13,953 nucleotides of DNA from Kuafuiihalomonas sp964477875 (GCA_964477875.1 CAYZFR010000103.1:1-13953), one strand, 5' to 3'. Shown: positions 6,168 to 13,669, counted from the stretch's first letter. Translations and numbers: made by a program. The notes: generated from the letters alone by a model not told the origin.

Positions 6168-7124
6168 GTGCGTTTTCTTTTCGTCATGGATCCGGTCGCC
6201 GCCATCGACATCGACGGGGACTCGACCTTCGTCCTCATGCTCGAGTCCCAAGAACGAGGCCATCGGGTCGATTGGGCGCTGATGGCCTCCCTCGCTCTGG
6301 ATGGCGGAGTTCCGAAGGCGAAGGCCCGTTCGCTCAAGCTGAGGCGGTCGAAAGGGGACCACTTCGACGAGGGGCCCCTCGAAGACGTCCAACTCGACGA
6401 CTACGACGCGGTCTTCATGCGAAAGGATCCCCCATACGACCTCGATTTTCACCTCGCCACCCTCGTCCTCGACCGGGCGGACCGGGGAAAAACGGTTCTG
6501 ATCAACGAGCCGGCGGGACTTCGGGACTTCAACGAGAAGCTGGCCGCCTTCATCTGGGCCGACTTCATGCCCCCGTCCATGGCCACCGCGGACCGGAGCC
6601 GAATCCGCGACTTCATGGCCGAGCACGGCGAGTGCATCGTCAAGCCCCTCCTCAACGCGGGTGGCGAAGGGATCATCCGCCTCGCCCGGGGCGACAAGAA
6701 CATCGGCTCCGTCCTCGACCTGCTCACCCACTTCGGGCGCACCATGATCGAGGTTCAGAAGTTCGTCCCCGACGTCACCAAGGGGGACAAGCGCATCATC
6801 CTCGTCGATGGCGAGGCCGTCGGTGCCATCAACCGCATACCGGCCGCCGACGACAATCGGGCCAACATGCACGTCGGGGGTCGGGCCGAGGGGGCCGGTC
6901 TGAGCGACCGGGACCGGGCCATCGTGGAGGCTCTGGGGCCCGAACTTCGGCGGCGAGGGCTGGTGCTGGTCGGACTCGACGTCATCGGTGGCTTCCTCAC
7001 CGAGGTGAACGTCACCTCACCGACCGGCCTTCAGGAGCTGGCCCGCTTCGACGGGATTCACGCCGAGAAGACGGTCATCGACTGGGTCGAGGCGCGCCGG
7101 AGCTCGATGTCCCACTCTGCCTGA
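6168..7124 (+). CDS. gshB: Glutathione synthetase (ATP-grasp)
   Basis: A 318-residue cytoplasmic enzyme, close to the E. coli length of 315-316, that joins gamma-glutamylcysteine and glycine with ATP in the second step of glutathione synthesis. The N-terminal FLFVMDPVAAIDIDGDSTF (3-21) matches the conserved GshB opening. Also present are the MRKDPPYD motif (84-91), NEPAGLRDFNEKLA (113-126), the ATP-binding IVKPLLNAGGEGI (157-169), GDKRIIL (206-212), NMHVGG (233-238) and the metal/substrate motif GLDVIGGFLTEVNVTSPTG (269-287). The start is GTG at 6168, placing the conserved opening at the N terminus; the Met at residue 7 would cut into it. No gshA is visible here. It diverges from the STAS/hybrid-kinase operon over a shared palindrome, suggesting possible joint control. 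Confidence 0.95.
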   Translation: MRFLFVMDPVAAIDIDGDSTFVLMLESQERGHRVDWALMASLALDGGVPKAKARSLKLRRSKGDHFDEGPLEDVQLDDYDAVFMRKDPPYDLDFHLATLVLDRADRGKTVLINEPAGLRDFNEKLAAFIWADFMPPSMATADRSRIRDFMAEHGECIVKPLLNAGGEGIIRLARGDKNIGSVLDLLTHFGRTMIEVQKFVPDVTKGDKRIILVDGEAVGAINRIPAADDNRANMHVGGRAEGAGLSDRDRAIVEALGPELRRRGLVLVGLDVIGGFLTEVNVTSPTGLQELARFDGIHAEKTVIDWVEARRSSMSHSA

Positions 7125-7126
7125 CA

Positions 7127-7156
7127 TTGCGGGCCGCGTCGGCGGCGGCGTAGCTT
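7127..7156 (+). promoter_or_regulatory. Predicted leaderless promoter of the lipoprotein gene
   Basis: TTGCGG (7127-7132), 18-bp spacer, TAGCTT (7151-7156, matching TANNNT). TAGCTT begins 12 bases before the ATG at 7163 and no Shine-Dalgarno lies between, so transcription should start at the A of ATG. Confidence 0.42.
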
Positions 7157-7162
7157 CTCTTC

Positions 7163-8968
7163 ATGCGCAGAGGATGGGCGCTCTCGGTCGCGCTTGGACT
7201 CGCGGTCGGATGCGGTAAAGGCGACGGGGACGATGACGATCGAGCCTTCCTGCAGGGTGTAGTCCTGGACGTGGAGACCGGCGCCCCGCTGGAAGGCGTG
7301 ACCGTTCGCTCGGCCCCGGTCACCGGCTCCGCGGTCACCGGCCCCGAGGGCCGCTTTCTCATCCGGGAAGGTGTGCGCTTCAACCAGCTCTACCGGGTCT
7401 TTGCCGAGCGGGAGGGCTTCAGCTCGAGCTTCGCCGACTTCACGCCCCGAGCCAGTGACCGGGAGCGCAGCATCACGCTTCAGCTCCAGCGCCTGCGCCT
7501 CTGCAGCCCTGGCAGCACCCGTTGCGCCGCCGGAGGGGCGGAGGAAGCGGTCCAGCGCTGCGCGGACGGGGGCACTCGCTTCGAAACCGTTCCCTGCGCC
7601 GAAACCGAGATCTGTCGCGTCGACGCCTGCGTCCCCGCCCGCACCCTGCGGGTGATGGCGTCGGGCGGACTCGTCACCTCCCAGCCGGTCGGGATCAGCT
7701 GCAACCCCAACTGCGAGGCGCGCTTCCCGGCCGGGACGGCGATCACCTTGATGGCCCAGCCCTTTGCTGGCGGCCAGTTCTCGGGCTGGTCGGGCCCTTG
7801 TCCGGATCCGATGGTCCCCTCTTGCGCCCTCACCCTCGACGGGGACGTCGAGGTGACGGCGAGCTTCGGCCAGTCGGCCCTGCCGCTCGAGGTCGACTTC
7901 CGCGGCGATGGAGCGGGCCGCGTCGCGTCGGCGCCGGCCGGCCTCGACTGCACTGCCGACTGCACCGTCCCCTTCGAGCGCGGCAGCCAGGTCAGCCTCG
8001 AGGCGACGCCCGAGCCGGGAAGCGTCTTCGCGGGCTGGGCGGGAGCCTGCTTGGGCCCGAGCTGCAGCGTGCGCATGGACCAAGCCCGCTCCGTCGATGC
8101 GCGCTTCGAGATCGACAGGCGAACCGTGACGGTGAGCGTCGATGGCGGGGGGCGGGTCACCTCCTCCCCCGCCGGTCTAGACTGCCCGGGGAGCTGTAGC
8201 TTCGACTTCGGGGTCGGCTCCCAGGTCGAGCTACTCGCCGCCCCCGGCGCCGGTCAGGCGCTCCGGACCTGGAGCGGGGCCTGCACCGATCGAGGCCCCT
8301 GCGTGCTCGATATCTCCTCCGATGTCTCGGTCGATGCGAGCTTCGTCGACTTCTATCTCGTGCCTCTGGTCGACGACATGGCCTGCGTAGGCGGTTTCGG
8401 CCTCGACGCCGGGGCCCGGCTGCAGAACGACTGCGGTGCAGCGGCGGCAGTCGAGATCGGACCCTGGTCCAGCGTCGCCGCTCGCACCATCGAGCTCGCC
8501 GACGGCTACCGCGCAAGCTCCCCGGGCGCGGCGCTCGACAGCGGCCTGATCTTGGTCCCCGGTCCCGCCACCATCGAGCTCAGCGCCCGCCGGACCGGCG
8601 ATGCCTTCGGCGGTGCAGGCTACGGCGTGCTGGTGGCGGACCGAGAGGAGCGGGGGCCTGGCCTCGAGCTCCGCCTTCACGACGACGGCCGGCTCGAGTT
8701 CGTGACCTTCTCCGGCACCGCGACCACGTCGGTGCAGACGTCGGCCGGCACCCTGGCCGCCGACCAGTGGGGTCACGTCGCCGTCTCGACCAACGGGACG
8801 GACGTGAGCCTGCGACTCGACGGAGAGATCGTCGCCACCGGAACCGTGAGCTGGACCGCCTCCTCGAGCACCGCCTGGGTAGGGGCCGGGCGCCAGGACA
8901 CCGGCCCGCGGCAAGGACTGAACGGCGACGTCGACGAGATCCGCTTCTCGGACGTGGCTCGCTACTGA
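7163..8968 (+). CDS. Large Cys-rich lipoprotein: regulatory-like domain, three InlB-type repeats, LamG-like domain
   Basis: A 601-residue secreted lipoprotein. The N terminus (MRRGWALSVALGLAVGC) is a lipoprotein signal with lipobox LAVGC and lipidated Cys17. Gly at +2 and no Asp retention signal suggest the outer membrane or cell surface. After an acidic linker (DGDDDD, 21-26) comes a carboxypeptidase-regulatory-like beta domain (about 28-108), then a small six-Cys segment (C114, C121, C133, C145, C151, C156). Three divergent InlB-type repeats follow (about 161-236, 241-316, 320-394), each with a conserved four-Cys pattern and a GW-SG-type core: C180/184/213/221, C263/267/296/301, C341/345/374/380. 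The C-terminal 200 residues look like a concanavalin/LamG fold, with ELSARRTG (472-479), WGHVAVSTNG (536-545) and DVDEIRFSDVARY (589-601). All 20 Cys after the lipidated one could form disulfides. Adhesion or glycan binding is plausible but unproven. Confidence 0.85.
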   Translation: MRRGWALSVALGLAVGCGKGDGDDDDRAFLQGVVLDVETGAPLEGVTVRSAPVTGSAVTGPEGRFLIREGVRFNQLYRVFAEREGFSSSFADFTPRASDRERSITLQLQRLRLCSPGSTRCAAGGAEEAVQRCADGGTRFETVPCAETEICRVDACVPARTLRVMASGGLVTSQPVGISCNPNCEARFPAGTAITLMAQPFAGGQFSGWSGPCPDPMVPSCALTLDGDVEVTASFGQSALPLEVDFRGDGAGRVASAPAGLDCTADCTVPFERGSQVSLEATPEPGSVFAGWAGACLGPSCSVRMDQARSVDARFEIDRRTVTVSVDGGGRVTSSPAGLDCPGSCSFDFGVGSQVELLAAPGAGQALRTWSGACTDRGPCVLDISSDVSVDASFVDFYLVPLVDDMACVGGFGLDAGARLQNDCGAAAAVEIGPWSSVAARTIELADGYRASSPGAALDSGLILVPGPATIELSARRTGDAFGGAGYGVLVADREERGPGLELRLHDDGRLEFVTFSGTATTSVQTSAGTLAADQWGHVAVSTNGTDVSLRLDGEIVATGTVSWTASSSTAWVGAGRQDTGPRQGLNGDVDEIRFSDVARY

Positions 8969-9003
8969 CTCAGGACACCGAGCAGGGGTCTCTTCAGCTT
9001 CAC

Positions 9004-9033
9004 TCGACCTCGGGCCTCGAATGCCCGACACTT
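9004..9033 (+). promoter_or_regulatory. Weak leaderless-type promoter before the helical protein
   Basis: TCGACC (9004-9009), 18-bp spacer, ACACTT (9028-9033), with the -10-like hexamer again beginning 12 bases before the proposed TTG start at 9040. Individually weak; it gains support only from the identical geometry upstream of neighbouring genes. Confidence 0.22.
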
Positions 9034-9039
9034 AAGGCC

Positions 9040-10179
9040 TTGCAGGACGGGCTTCATCTGCTGACGCCGAAGGGGCGGCAGCTGCTGGAGGCAGCCGAGG
9101 CGAGTCTCGGGGACCAGGCCCGAGCCGCCATCGCGGCCAGCGCCGACGCCATGGACGCGGTGCGGGGCCTCGACCTCGAGTCCCACGAGCTCATGGCCGA
9201 AGAGCGGCCCGACTTGTCGACCTGGGACGCCCTCGCGCCGGCCGTCGCCGCCATGCTCCAGCGGGTCAAGGCGGCGACGGTGAAGCTGCGGGCTCTCTTT
9301 CCTAACGACGACCAGCCCGAGACTCGGCTCCTGACCGCCGACATCGACACCGCCTTCTCCCAGCAGGTGGACTCGATGCCGGAAACCGAACGGGATGGCC
9401 ACGTCGAGCGCGTCCTCCGGTTCGAGCCCGAGGATGCCGCGAGCCGGATTGGGGGGGCGGTGGCCGCTCTCACCTCCATGCTCGACGCCGACATCCTTCG
9501 TCTCGGACAGCAGCTGCGGCGCCCCGAGATCACCTCGGACCGCTGGCAGCTCCTGGGCGAGCTCCACGAGATGCGGAGCAACAGCGCGCAGTGCTTCGAC
9601 GCCCTGGTGGCGGCCGTGTTCAAGGAGCTCAGTCGGCTCCCGCCGGACCAGCTGATCAAGGGCTATGCCGACGCGACGCGGCGCGCCCTCCGACTCCGAG
9701 CCGACCTCCGGGATCTGGAGCTTCAGCTGGAGCGGATCGAAGCCGACATCTCTGATGGCCACGCGACGGCGCAAGAGGTCGGCCCCCGGCTCGAGCGGCT
9801 CCTGCGGGGCTTTTCGGAGCGCCCCTCCTTCGAGGCCCTTCGGCCGGCGGATCGAAAGATCGTCCTCGAGCTGCGCAGCTGGGCCCTCCACGACGGCAGC
9901 GGGGCGCTGCGCCGGCTGGAGGATCTGCATCGCTTCCTGGAGCTGATGAAGGGGGTGAACCGCCGGGACGTGCTCATAGAGAGCGATAGACGGCACCTGG
10001 AGCTGGGCTGCATGCTCCTGGAGTCGGACGAGGCCAGCGAGTCGACCTGGCCTCACGTCAAGTTGCTCTACGGTAGAGACGCCCGGCTGGATGGCGTGAT
10101 CCGCGCTTGGCGGCAGGGCCGGGTCCCCGAGGCCGAGGCCCTGCTCTCGGAGCTCGACCGGATCCGGGAAGGCTTGTGA
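9040..10179 (+). CDS. Unrecognised helical cytoplasmic protein
   Basis: A 379-residue protein of no family I recognise. It has no signal peptide or transmembrane segment. It is almost entirely helical and rich in Leu, Ala, Arg, Glu and Asp, with a likely coiled coil around 206-236 (heptad-like Leu in RRALRLRADLRDLELQLERI). It has two Cys (C185, C324). The C-terminal 25 residues look like a short TPR-type helical hairpin. Start choice is uncertain: downstream of the lipoprotein stop the first usable codon is TTG at 9040. It follows AAGG too closely for a normal Shine-Dalgarno but fits the 12-base leaderless spacing of its neighbours. The next Met, at 9151, would remove 37 residues of helix-forming sequence. 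Codon bias and strong third-position GC match the surrounding genes, so it is a real gene. It stands between the lipoprotein and an enoyl-CoA hydratase, which gives no functional clue. Confidence 0.75.
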   Translation: MQDGLHLLTPKGRQLLEAAEASLGDQARAAIAASADAMDAVRGLDLESHELMAEERPDLSTWDALAPAVAAMLQRVKAATVKLRALFPNDDQPETRLLTADIDTAFSQQVDSMPETERDGHVERVLRFEPEDAASRIGGAVAALTSMLDADILRLGQQLRRPEITSDRWQLLGELHEMRSNSAQCFDALVAAVFKELSRLPPDQLIKGYADATRRALRLRADLRDLELQLERIEADISDGHATAQEVGPRLERLLRGFSERPSFEALRPADRKIVLELRSWALHDGSGALRRLEDLHRFLELMKGVNRRDVLIESDRRHLELGCMLLESDEASESTWPHVKLLYGRDARLDGVIRAWRQGRVPEAEALLSELDRIREGL

Positions 10180-10192
10180 AGGCCGCCCGGGC

Positions 10193-10222
10193 TTGGCCCC
10201 CCTCGGCGGGGCGCGCTATGGC
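10193..10222 (+). promoter_or_regulatory. Predicted leaderless promoter of the enoyl-CoA hydratase gene
   Basis: TTGGCC (10193-10198), 18-bp spacer, TATGGC (10217-10222). The -10-like hexamer begins 12 bases before the ATG at 10229 and no Shine-Dalgarno intervenes. Confidence 0.4.
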
Positions 10223-10228
10223 CGCGCC

Positions 10229-11002
10229 ATGAGCGAGACCCCGGTTCGAGCGGAGCGCGAAGGCCCCGTCCTCACCCTCCTGATCGATCGCCCCAAGGCT
10301 CTCAACGCCTTGAACCCCGAGACCCTGGAGGCGCTGAGCGCTGCCCTCGACGAGCGCGGCGACGCCCGGGCCATCGTCCTGACCGGCGCCGGGAACAAGG
10401 CCTTCGTGGCCGGGGCCGACATCAAGCAGATGGCTGGGATGACCGTCGATGAGGGGATGTCCTTCTCCCACCGCGGTCAGGTGATCTTTGACCGCCTCGA
10501 GCGCCTGCCCGTCCCCGTGATCGCCGCCGTCAACGGCTTCGCCCTCGGCGGCGGTTGCGAGCTCGCCATGGCCTGCGACTTCATCGTGGCCTCGGAGCGA
10601 GCCCGCTTCGGCCAGCCCGAGGTCGGGATCGGCGTCATCCCCGGATTCGGCGGCACGGTGCGCATGCGGCGCCTGGTCGGACCGGGATGGGCCCGGCGGC
10701 TGCTGGTCACCGGCGAGCAGATAGACGCCCAGACCGCGCTCCGCATCGGTCTGGTGACCGAGCTGGTGGCACCGGATGCTCTGCGGGCCCGGGCCCAGGC
10801 CCTGGCCGAGCAGATCGCCGAGAACGCCCCCAAGGCGGTGGGCTGGGCCAAGGAGTCGACGGTGCACGCCGAGGACGACGGGCACGAGGGGGCGCTCGCC
10901 TACGAGCGAAACGCCTTTGGGTTATGCTTTTCGACCGAGGATCTGCGGGAGGGCATGCGCGCCTTCCTGGAGAAGCGAAGCCCCTCGTGGCGGGACACCT
11001 GA
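10229..11002 (+). CDS. Enoyl-CoA hydratase (crotonase family)
   Basis: A 257-residue crotonase-fold enzyme, the usual length for short-chain enoyl-CoA hydratases, which add water across the 2,3 double bond of enoyl-CoA in beta-oxidation or related acyl-CoA pathways. The oxyanion-hole segments are FVAGADIKQM (59-68) and GFALGGGCELAMACD (103-117). Both catalytic acids of true hydratases are present: Glu111 in GGGCEL and Glu131 in GQPEVGIG, aligning with Glu144 and Glu164 of rat mitochondrial hydratase. IPGFGGTVR (137-145) follows as expected. The ATG at 10229 is chosen because the Met-Ser-Glu-Thr start sits next to the conserved first strand; a TTG 12 codons upstream adds only Gly/Arg-rich sequence. 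It appears monocistronic. Substrate cannot be predicted, and 3-hydroxybutyryl-CoA dehydratase is an alternative name. Confidence 0.93.
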   Translation: MSETPVRAEREGPVLTLLIDRPKALNALNPETLEALSAALDERGDARAIVLTGAGNKAFVAGADIKQMAGMTVDEGMSFSHRGQVIFDRLERLPVPVIAAVNGFALGGGCELAMACDFIVASERARFGQPEVGIGVIPGFGGTVRMRRLVGPGWARRLLVTGEQIDAQTALRIGLVTELVAPDALRARAQALAEQIAENAPKAVGWAKESTVHAEDDGHEGALAYERNAFGLCFSTEDLREGMRAFLEKRSPSWRDT

Positions 11003-11006
11003 AGGC

Positions 11007-11036
11007 TTGACCCGCCCGCCCGGCGCCCTTTAGCCC
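11007..11036 (+). promoter_or_regulatory. Predicted leaderless promoter of skp/ompH
   Basis: TTGACC (11007-11012) starts five bases after the hydratase stop, followed by an 18-bp spacer and TAGCCC (11031-11036). The -10-like hexamer begins exactly 12 bases before the GTG at 11043, with no Shine-Dalgarno. Confidence 0.42.
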
Positions 11037-11042
11037 GTCATC

Positions 11043-11594
11043 GTGCTCCGCCCTTTGCTGACGGTGGCCTTCGCGGCCGCGATGACCATGTCCCCGAGCG
11101 TGGCCCAGGCCTTGAGCGTGGGGGTCGTGGACGTGCAGGAGGCCATGCAGGCCACGGCCCACTGGGATCAGATCCAGGAATACCTGGGCGCCCGGAAGAA
11201 GAAGCTGGAGAGCCAGCTCGAGGCCAAGGAGGCCCGGCTGAAGGAGCGCCGAGTCGAGCTCGACGCCAAGCGCGCCGTCAGCACCGCCGCCGCCACCCAA
11301 AAAGAGGACGCAGCCTGGATGCAAGAGGCCGAACAGCTTCGGCGGGAGATGCTCTCGGCCCAGCAGCGCATCACCCAGCTCGAGCAGCGGCTGGTTCAAG
11401 AGGTCTTCGCCCGGCTCTCGGCGGTGGTCCAGGAGGTGGCGACCCAGTCGAACTACGACTTCGTGTTCGACGCCGGCCCGGAGCTGGACCTCAACGTGGT
11501 CTACTTCACCGAGAAGACCGATCTGACGCAGAGAGTCGTCGAGGCCTATCGGGAGCGCTTCAAGGACCAGCCGTTGAAGCTGCCCGGCTCCTGA
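11043..11594 (+). CDS. skp: Skp/OmpH-family periplasmic chaperone
   Basis: A 183-residue exported protein of the Skp/OmpH family, which holds unfolded outer-membrane proteins in the periplasm on their way to the BAM complex. The signal peptide spans about 1-23, ending SVAQA. The first mature strand VGVVDVQEAM (26-35) matches the family opening, then a long charged coiled coil (about 42-130) and a return to beta structure (YDFVFDAG, 138-145; NVVYF, 151-155), as in the tentacle-and-body fold. The start is GTG at 11043; ATG at 11082 would cut away most of the signal peptide. fabZ follows 64 bases downstream. In many Gram-negatives skp is followed by lpxD and then fabZ, and lpxD is absent here. 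The short Pro/Lys tail is unremarkable. Confidence 0.9.
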   Translation: MLRPLLTVAFAAAMTMSPSVAQALSVGVVDVQEAMQATAHWDQIQEYLGARKKKLESQLEAKEARLKERRVELDAKRAVSTAAATQKEDAAWMQEAEQLRREMLSAQQRITQLEQRLVQEVFARLSAVVQEVATQSNYDFVFDAGPELDLNVVYFTEKTDLTQRVVEAYRERFKDQPLKLPGS

Positions 11595-11613
11595 GCCCGC
11601 TCAGGCGCCCGAA

Positions 11614-11637
11614 GCCGGCGGTCTTTCCGGCGCCGGC
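11614..11637. terminator. GC hairpin between skp and fabZ
   Basis: Perfect 7-bp stem GCCGGCG (11614-11620) and CGCCGGC (11631-11637) with a 10-base loop, 19 bases after the skp stop. It could attenuate skp transcripts or stabilise their 3' end. No T-tract follows, so it is a weak terminator at best and fabZ may be read from the skp promoter. Confidence 0.35.
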
Positions 11638-11658
11638 GTGCTAGGGAAAGGGTCGGCG

Positions 11659-12156
11659 ATGACCCTGATGAACATCAACCAGATCAAGCAGTACCTGCCC
11701 CACCGGTACCCCTTCTTGTTCGTGGATGCGGTGGACGAGCTCGTGCCCGGCGAGATCATCAAGGCCCGGAAGTCGGTCACGGCGAACGAAGAAGTGTTCA
11801 ACGGCCACTTTCCCGGCAACCCCGTGCTTCCGGGCGTGATCCAAATCGAGGCCATGGCCCAGACCGGCTGCCTTCTCGCCATCATGAGCGGCGCCAAGAT
11901 CGACAAAGAGAACGCGGTGTACGTTGCCAACATCGACGACGTGAAGTTCCGCCGGCCCGTGGTGCCCGGCGACGTCCTCCGGCTGACGGCCCGGATCCTC
12001 AAGCACAAGATGAGGATCTGGAAGTTGGGTTGCGAGATTCGCGTGGGCGAAGACCTGGCGAGCTCGGCCGTGATCACGGCGACAACGAGCAACTTGGCCT
12101 CACAGGCGCCGAAGCTGCCCGACTCTTTCCCCCCCCCTGGCTTCTCCGCCGATTGA
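11659..12156 (+). CDS. fabZ: 3-hydroxyacyl-[acyl-carrier-protein] dehydratase FabZ
   Basis: A 165-residue hot-dog-fold dehydratase that removes water from 3-hydroxyacyl-ACP in fatty acid synthesis. IKQYLPHRYPFLFVD (9-23) is the family signature. The catalytic pair is His50 in GHFPGNPVLPGV and Glu64 in IEAMAQTG, and the conserved FRRPVVPGD (97-105) follows. Compared with E. coli FabZ (151 residues) it carries a short Pro-rich tail (about 150-165). I chose the ATG at 11659, preceded by a purine-rich GGGAAAGGG. An ATG three codons later (11668) is equally possible, and a GTG at 11638 is less likely because it would include the hairpin arm. A TAGGGA at 11642 resembles the -10 of neighbours but sits 17 rather than 12 bases from the start and lacks a TTG-type -35. 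It probably forms an operon with skp. Confidence 0.95.
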   Translation: MTLMNINQIKQYLPHRYPFLFVDAVDELVPGEIIKARKSVTANEEVFNGHFPGNPVLPGVIQIEAMAQTGCLLAIMSGAKIDKENAVYVANIDDVKFRRPVVPGDVLRLTARILKHKMRIWKLGCEIRVGEDLASSAVITATTSNLASQAPKLPDSFPPPGFSAD

Positions 12157-12188
12157 GGTGAGAGCCCGGGTTCGGACCGCGACTTCGA

Positions 12189-12217
12189 TGGACCGGCTTC
12201 AATGCGCGTGCTAGCCG
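12189..12217 (+). promoter_or_regulatory. Predicted leaderless promoter of lpd
   Basis: TGGACC (12189-12194), 17-bp spacer, TAGCCG (12212-12217). The -10-like hexamer begins 12 bases before the ATG at 12224 and no Shine-Dalgarno lies between. Confidence 0.4.
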
Positions 12218-12223
12218 ACCGTC

Positions 12224-13645
12224 ATGGCAGAGCGCTACGACGCCGTGGTCATCGGCAGCGGACCGGGGGGCTACGTCGCCGGCATTCGACTCGGACAGCA
12301 CGGCAAGAGGACCCTCGTCATCGAGCGTGAACACCTCGGAGGTGTCTGCCTCAACTGGGGATGTATCCCGAGCAAGGCCCTGATCCACGCGGGCAACCTC
12401 AGGCACGAAGTCGACGCTTTCGGCGACGTCTTCTCCGCCGTTCCCGACATGGATGCCAACAAGCTCCAGGAGTGGAAAGAGGGGATCGTCAAGAAGCAGC
12501 GCAGCGGCGTGGGCATGCTCCTGAAGGGCGCCAAGACGGACCACATCGAGGGCGATGCGAAGCTCACCGGTCCGAACAGCCTTCGTATCGAGAGCAAGGA
12601 CGGGACCAAGGACATCGACTTCGACAACCTGATCCTGGCCACGGGCGCACAGGTCATCGAGATCCCCGGCTTTTCATTTTCCGAGGAGCTCATCGGCTAC
12701 GCACGGGACGCCGTGAGCTACAACCCCATCCCGAAGAAGCTGGTGGTCATCGGGGGCGGCATCATCGGCTCCGAGCTCGGCACCGCCTATCGAAAGATGG
12801 GCACCGAGGTCACGATCGTCGAGATGATGGACCAGATCCTGGTCGGGACCGACAAGGACTTGGTGCGGCCGGTGCAAAAGTCCATGAAGAAGCTCGGTAT
12901 CGAGGTTCTCCTGGAGGCAAAGGCGAAGGGCTTCAGCAAGAAGGACGGCAAGGCGGTGGTCGAGGTCGAGACCAAAGATGGGAAGAGCCAGGAGCTGGAA
13001 GCCGACCGGGTCCTGGTCGCAGTTGGATTCAAGCCCAACACCGGCGAGCTCGGCCTGGAGGAGGCCGGCGTGAAGATCAACGAGAAGGGCTGGATTCCGG
13101 TCGACCAGAGCTGCCGGACGAACGTGCCCCACATCTACGCCATCGGTGACATCACGGGACCGCCGCTGCTGGCCCACCGCGCCTCCCACATGGGTGAGGT
13201 CGCGGCCGACGTCATCAGCGGGAAGGCCGCCGCTTTCGACGTGATGGCCATGCCCCTCGGCGTCTTCACGGACCCCGAGGTCGCGCAGGCTGGCTTGACC
13301 GAGAAAGAGGCGGAAGAGAAGGGCTACAGGGTCCGGACCGGCCTCTTCCCCATGTCCGCGCTCGGGCGCGCCAGCGCGATGAACGCCACCGAGGGTGTGG
13401 TGAAGATAGTGGTGGACGACGAGAGCGACGTCGTTCTGGGGGTCGGAATCACCGCTTACAACGCTTGTGATCTGATCGCGGAGGCGTGTTTGGCGATCGA
13501 GATGGGCGCCCTAGCCGAGGACCTCAGCCTGACCGTCCACGTGCATCCCACCCTCTCCGAGGGCCTGATGGAGGCGGCGAAGGTGGCCCGAGGCGAGCCG
13601 CTTCACATCCCTAAAAAGCCCGAGCGTCGCAAGAAAGCGAGCTGA
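12224..13645 (+). CDS. lpdA: Dihydrolipoyl dehydrogenase (E3)
   Basis: A 473-residue flavoprotein that reoxidises dihydrolipoyl groups on 2-oxoacid dehydrogenase complexes or the glycine cleavage H protein with NAD+. FAD-binding GSGPGG lies at 11-16, the redox disulfide C42/C47 in GGVCLNWGCIPSKAL, the NAD-binding GGGIIG at 177-182, and the second FAD contact AIGDI at 306-310. The dimerisation domain carries HVHPTLSE (439-446), giving His441 and Glu446 as the active-site pair from the partner subunit. Length matches the E. coli enzyme (474). A Lys/Arg-rich tail (464-472) is slightly unusual. The ATG at 12224 is right next to the first FAD strand. No E1 or E2 genes are visible, so the complex served cannot be named. 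lipB follows within 60 bases and in the same reading frame. Confidence 0.97.
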   Translation: MAERYDAVVIGSGPGGYVAGIRLGQHGKRTLVIEREHLGGVCLNWGCIPSKALIHAGNLRHEVDAFGDVFSAVPDMDANKLQEWKEGIVKKQRSGVGMLLKGAKTDHIEGDAKLTGPNSLRIESKDGTKDIDFDNLILATGAQVIEIPGFSFSEELIGYARDAVSYNPIPKKLVVIGGGIIGSELGTAYRKMGTEVTIVEMMDQILVGTDKDLVRPVQKSMKKLGIEVLLEAKAKGFSKKDGKAVVEVETKDGKSQELEADRVLVAVGFKPNTGELGLEEAGVKINEKGWIPVDQSCRTNVPHIYAIGDITGPPLLAHRASHMGEVAADVISGKAAAFDVMAMPLGVFTDPEVAQAGLTEKEAEEKGYRVRTGLFPMSALGRASAMNATEGVVKIVVDDESDVVLGVGITAYNACDLIAEACLAIEMGALAEDLSLTVHVHPTLSEGLMEAAKVARGEPLHIPKKPERRKKAS

Positions 13646-13669
13646 GCCACGGTCTCTCGAGAGCTCGAG

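Noticed and set aside
11638..11658. GTG start for FabZ at 11638
   Set aside because: It adds a short sequence without resemblance to FabZ and starts immediately after the hairpin arm; ATG 11659 or 11668 fits the family length better.
13654..13669. CTCTCGAGAG palindrome between lpd and lipB as a terminator or operator
   Set aside because: Only 10 bp, without a T-tract or spacer; GC-rich short palindromes of this kind are common, and lpd-lipB are probably cotranscribed.
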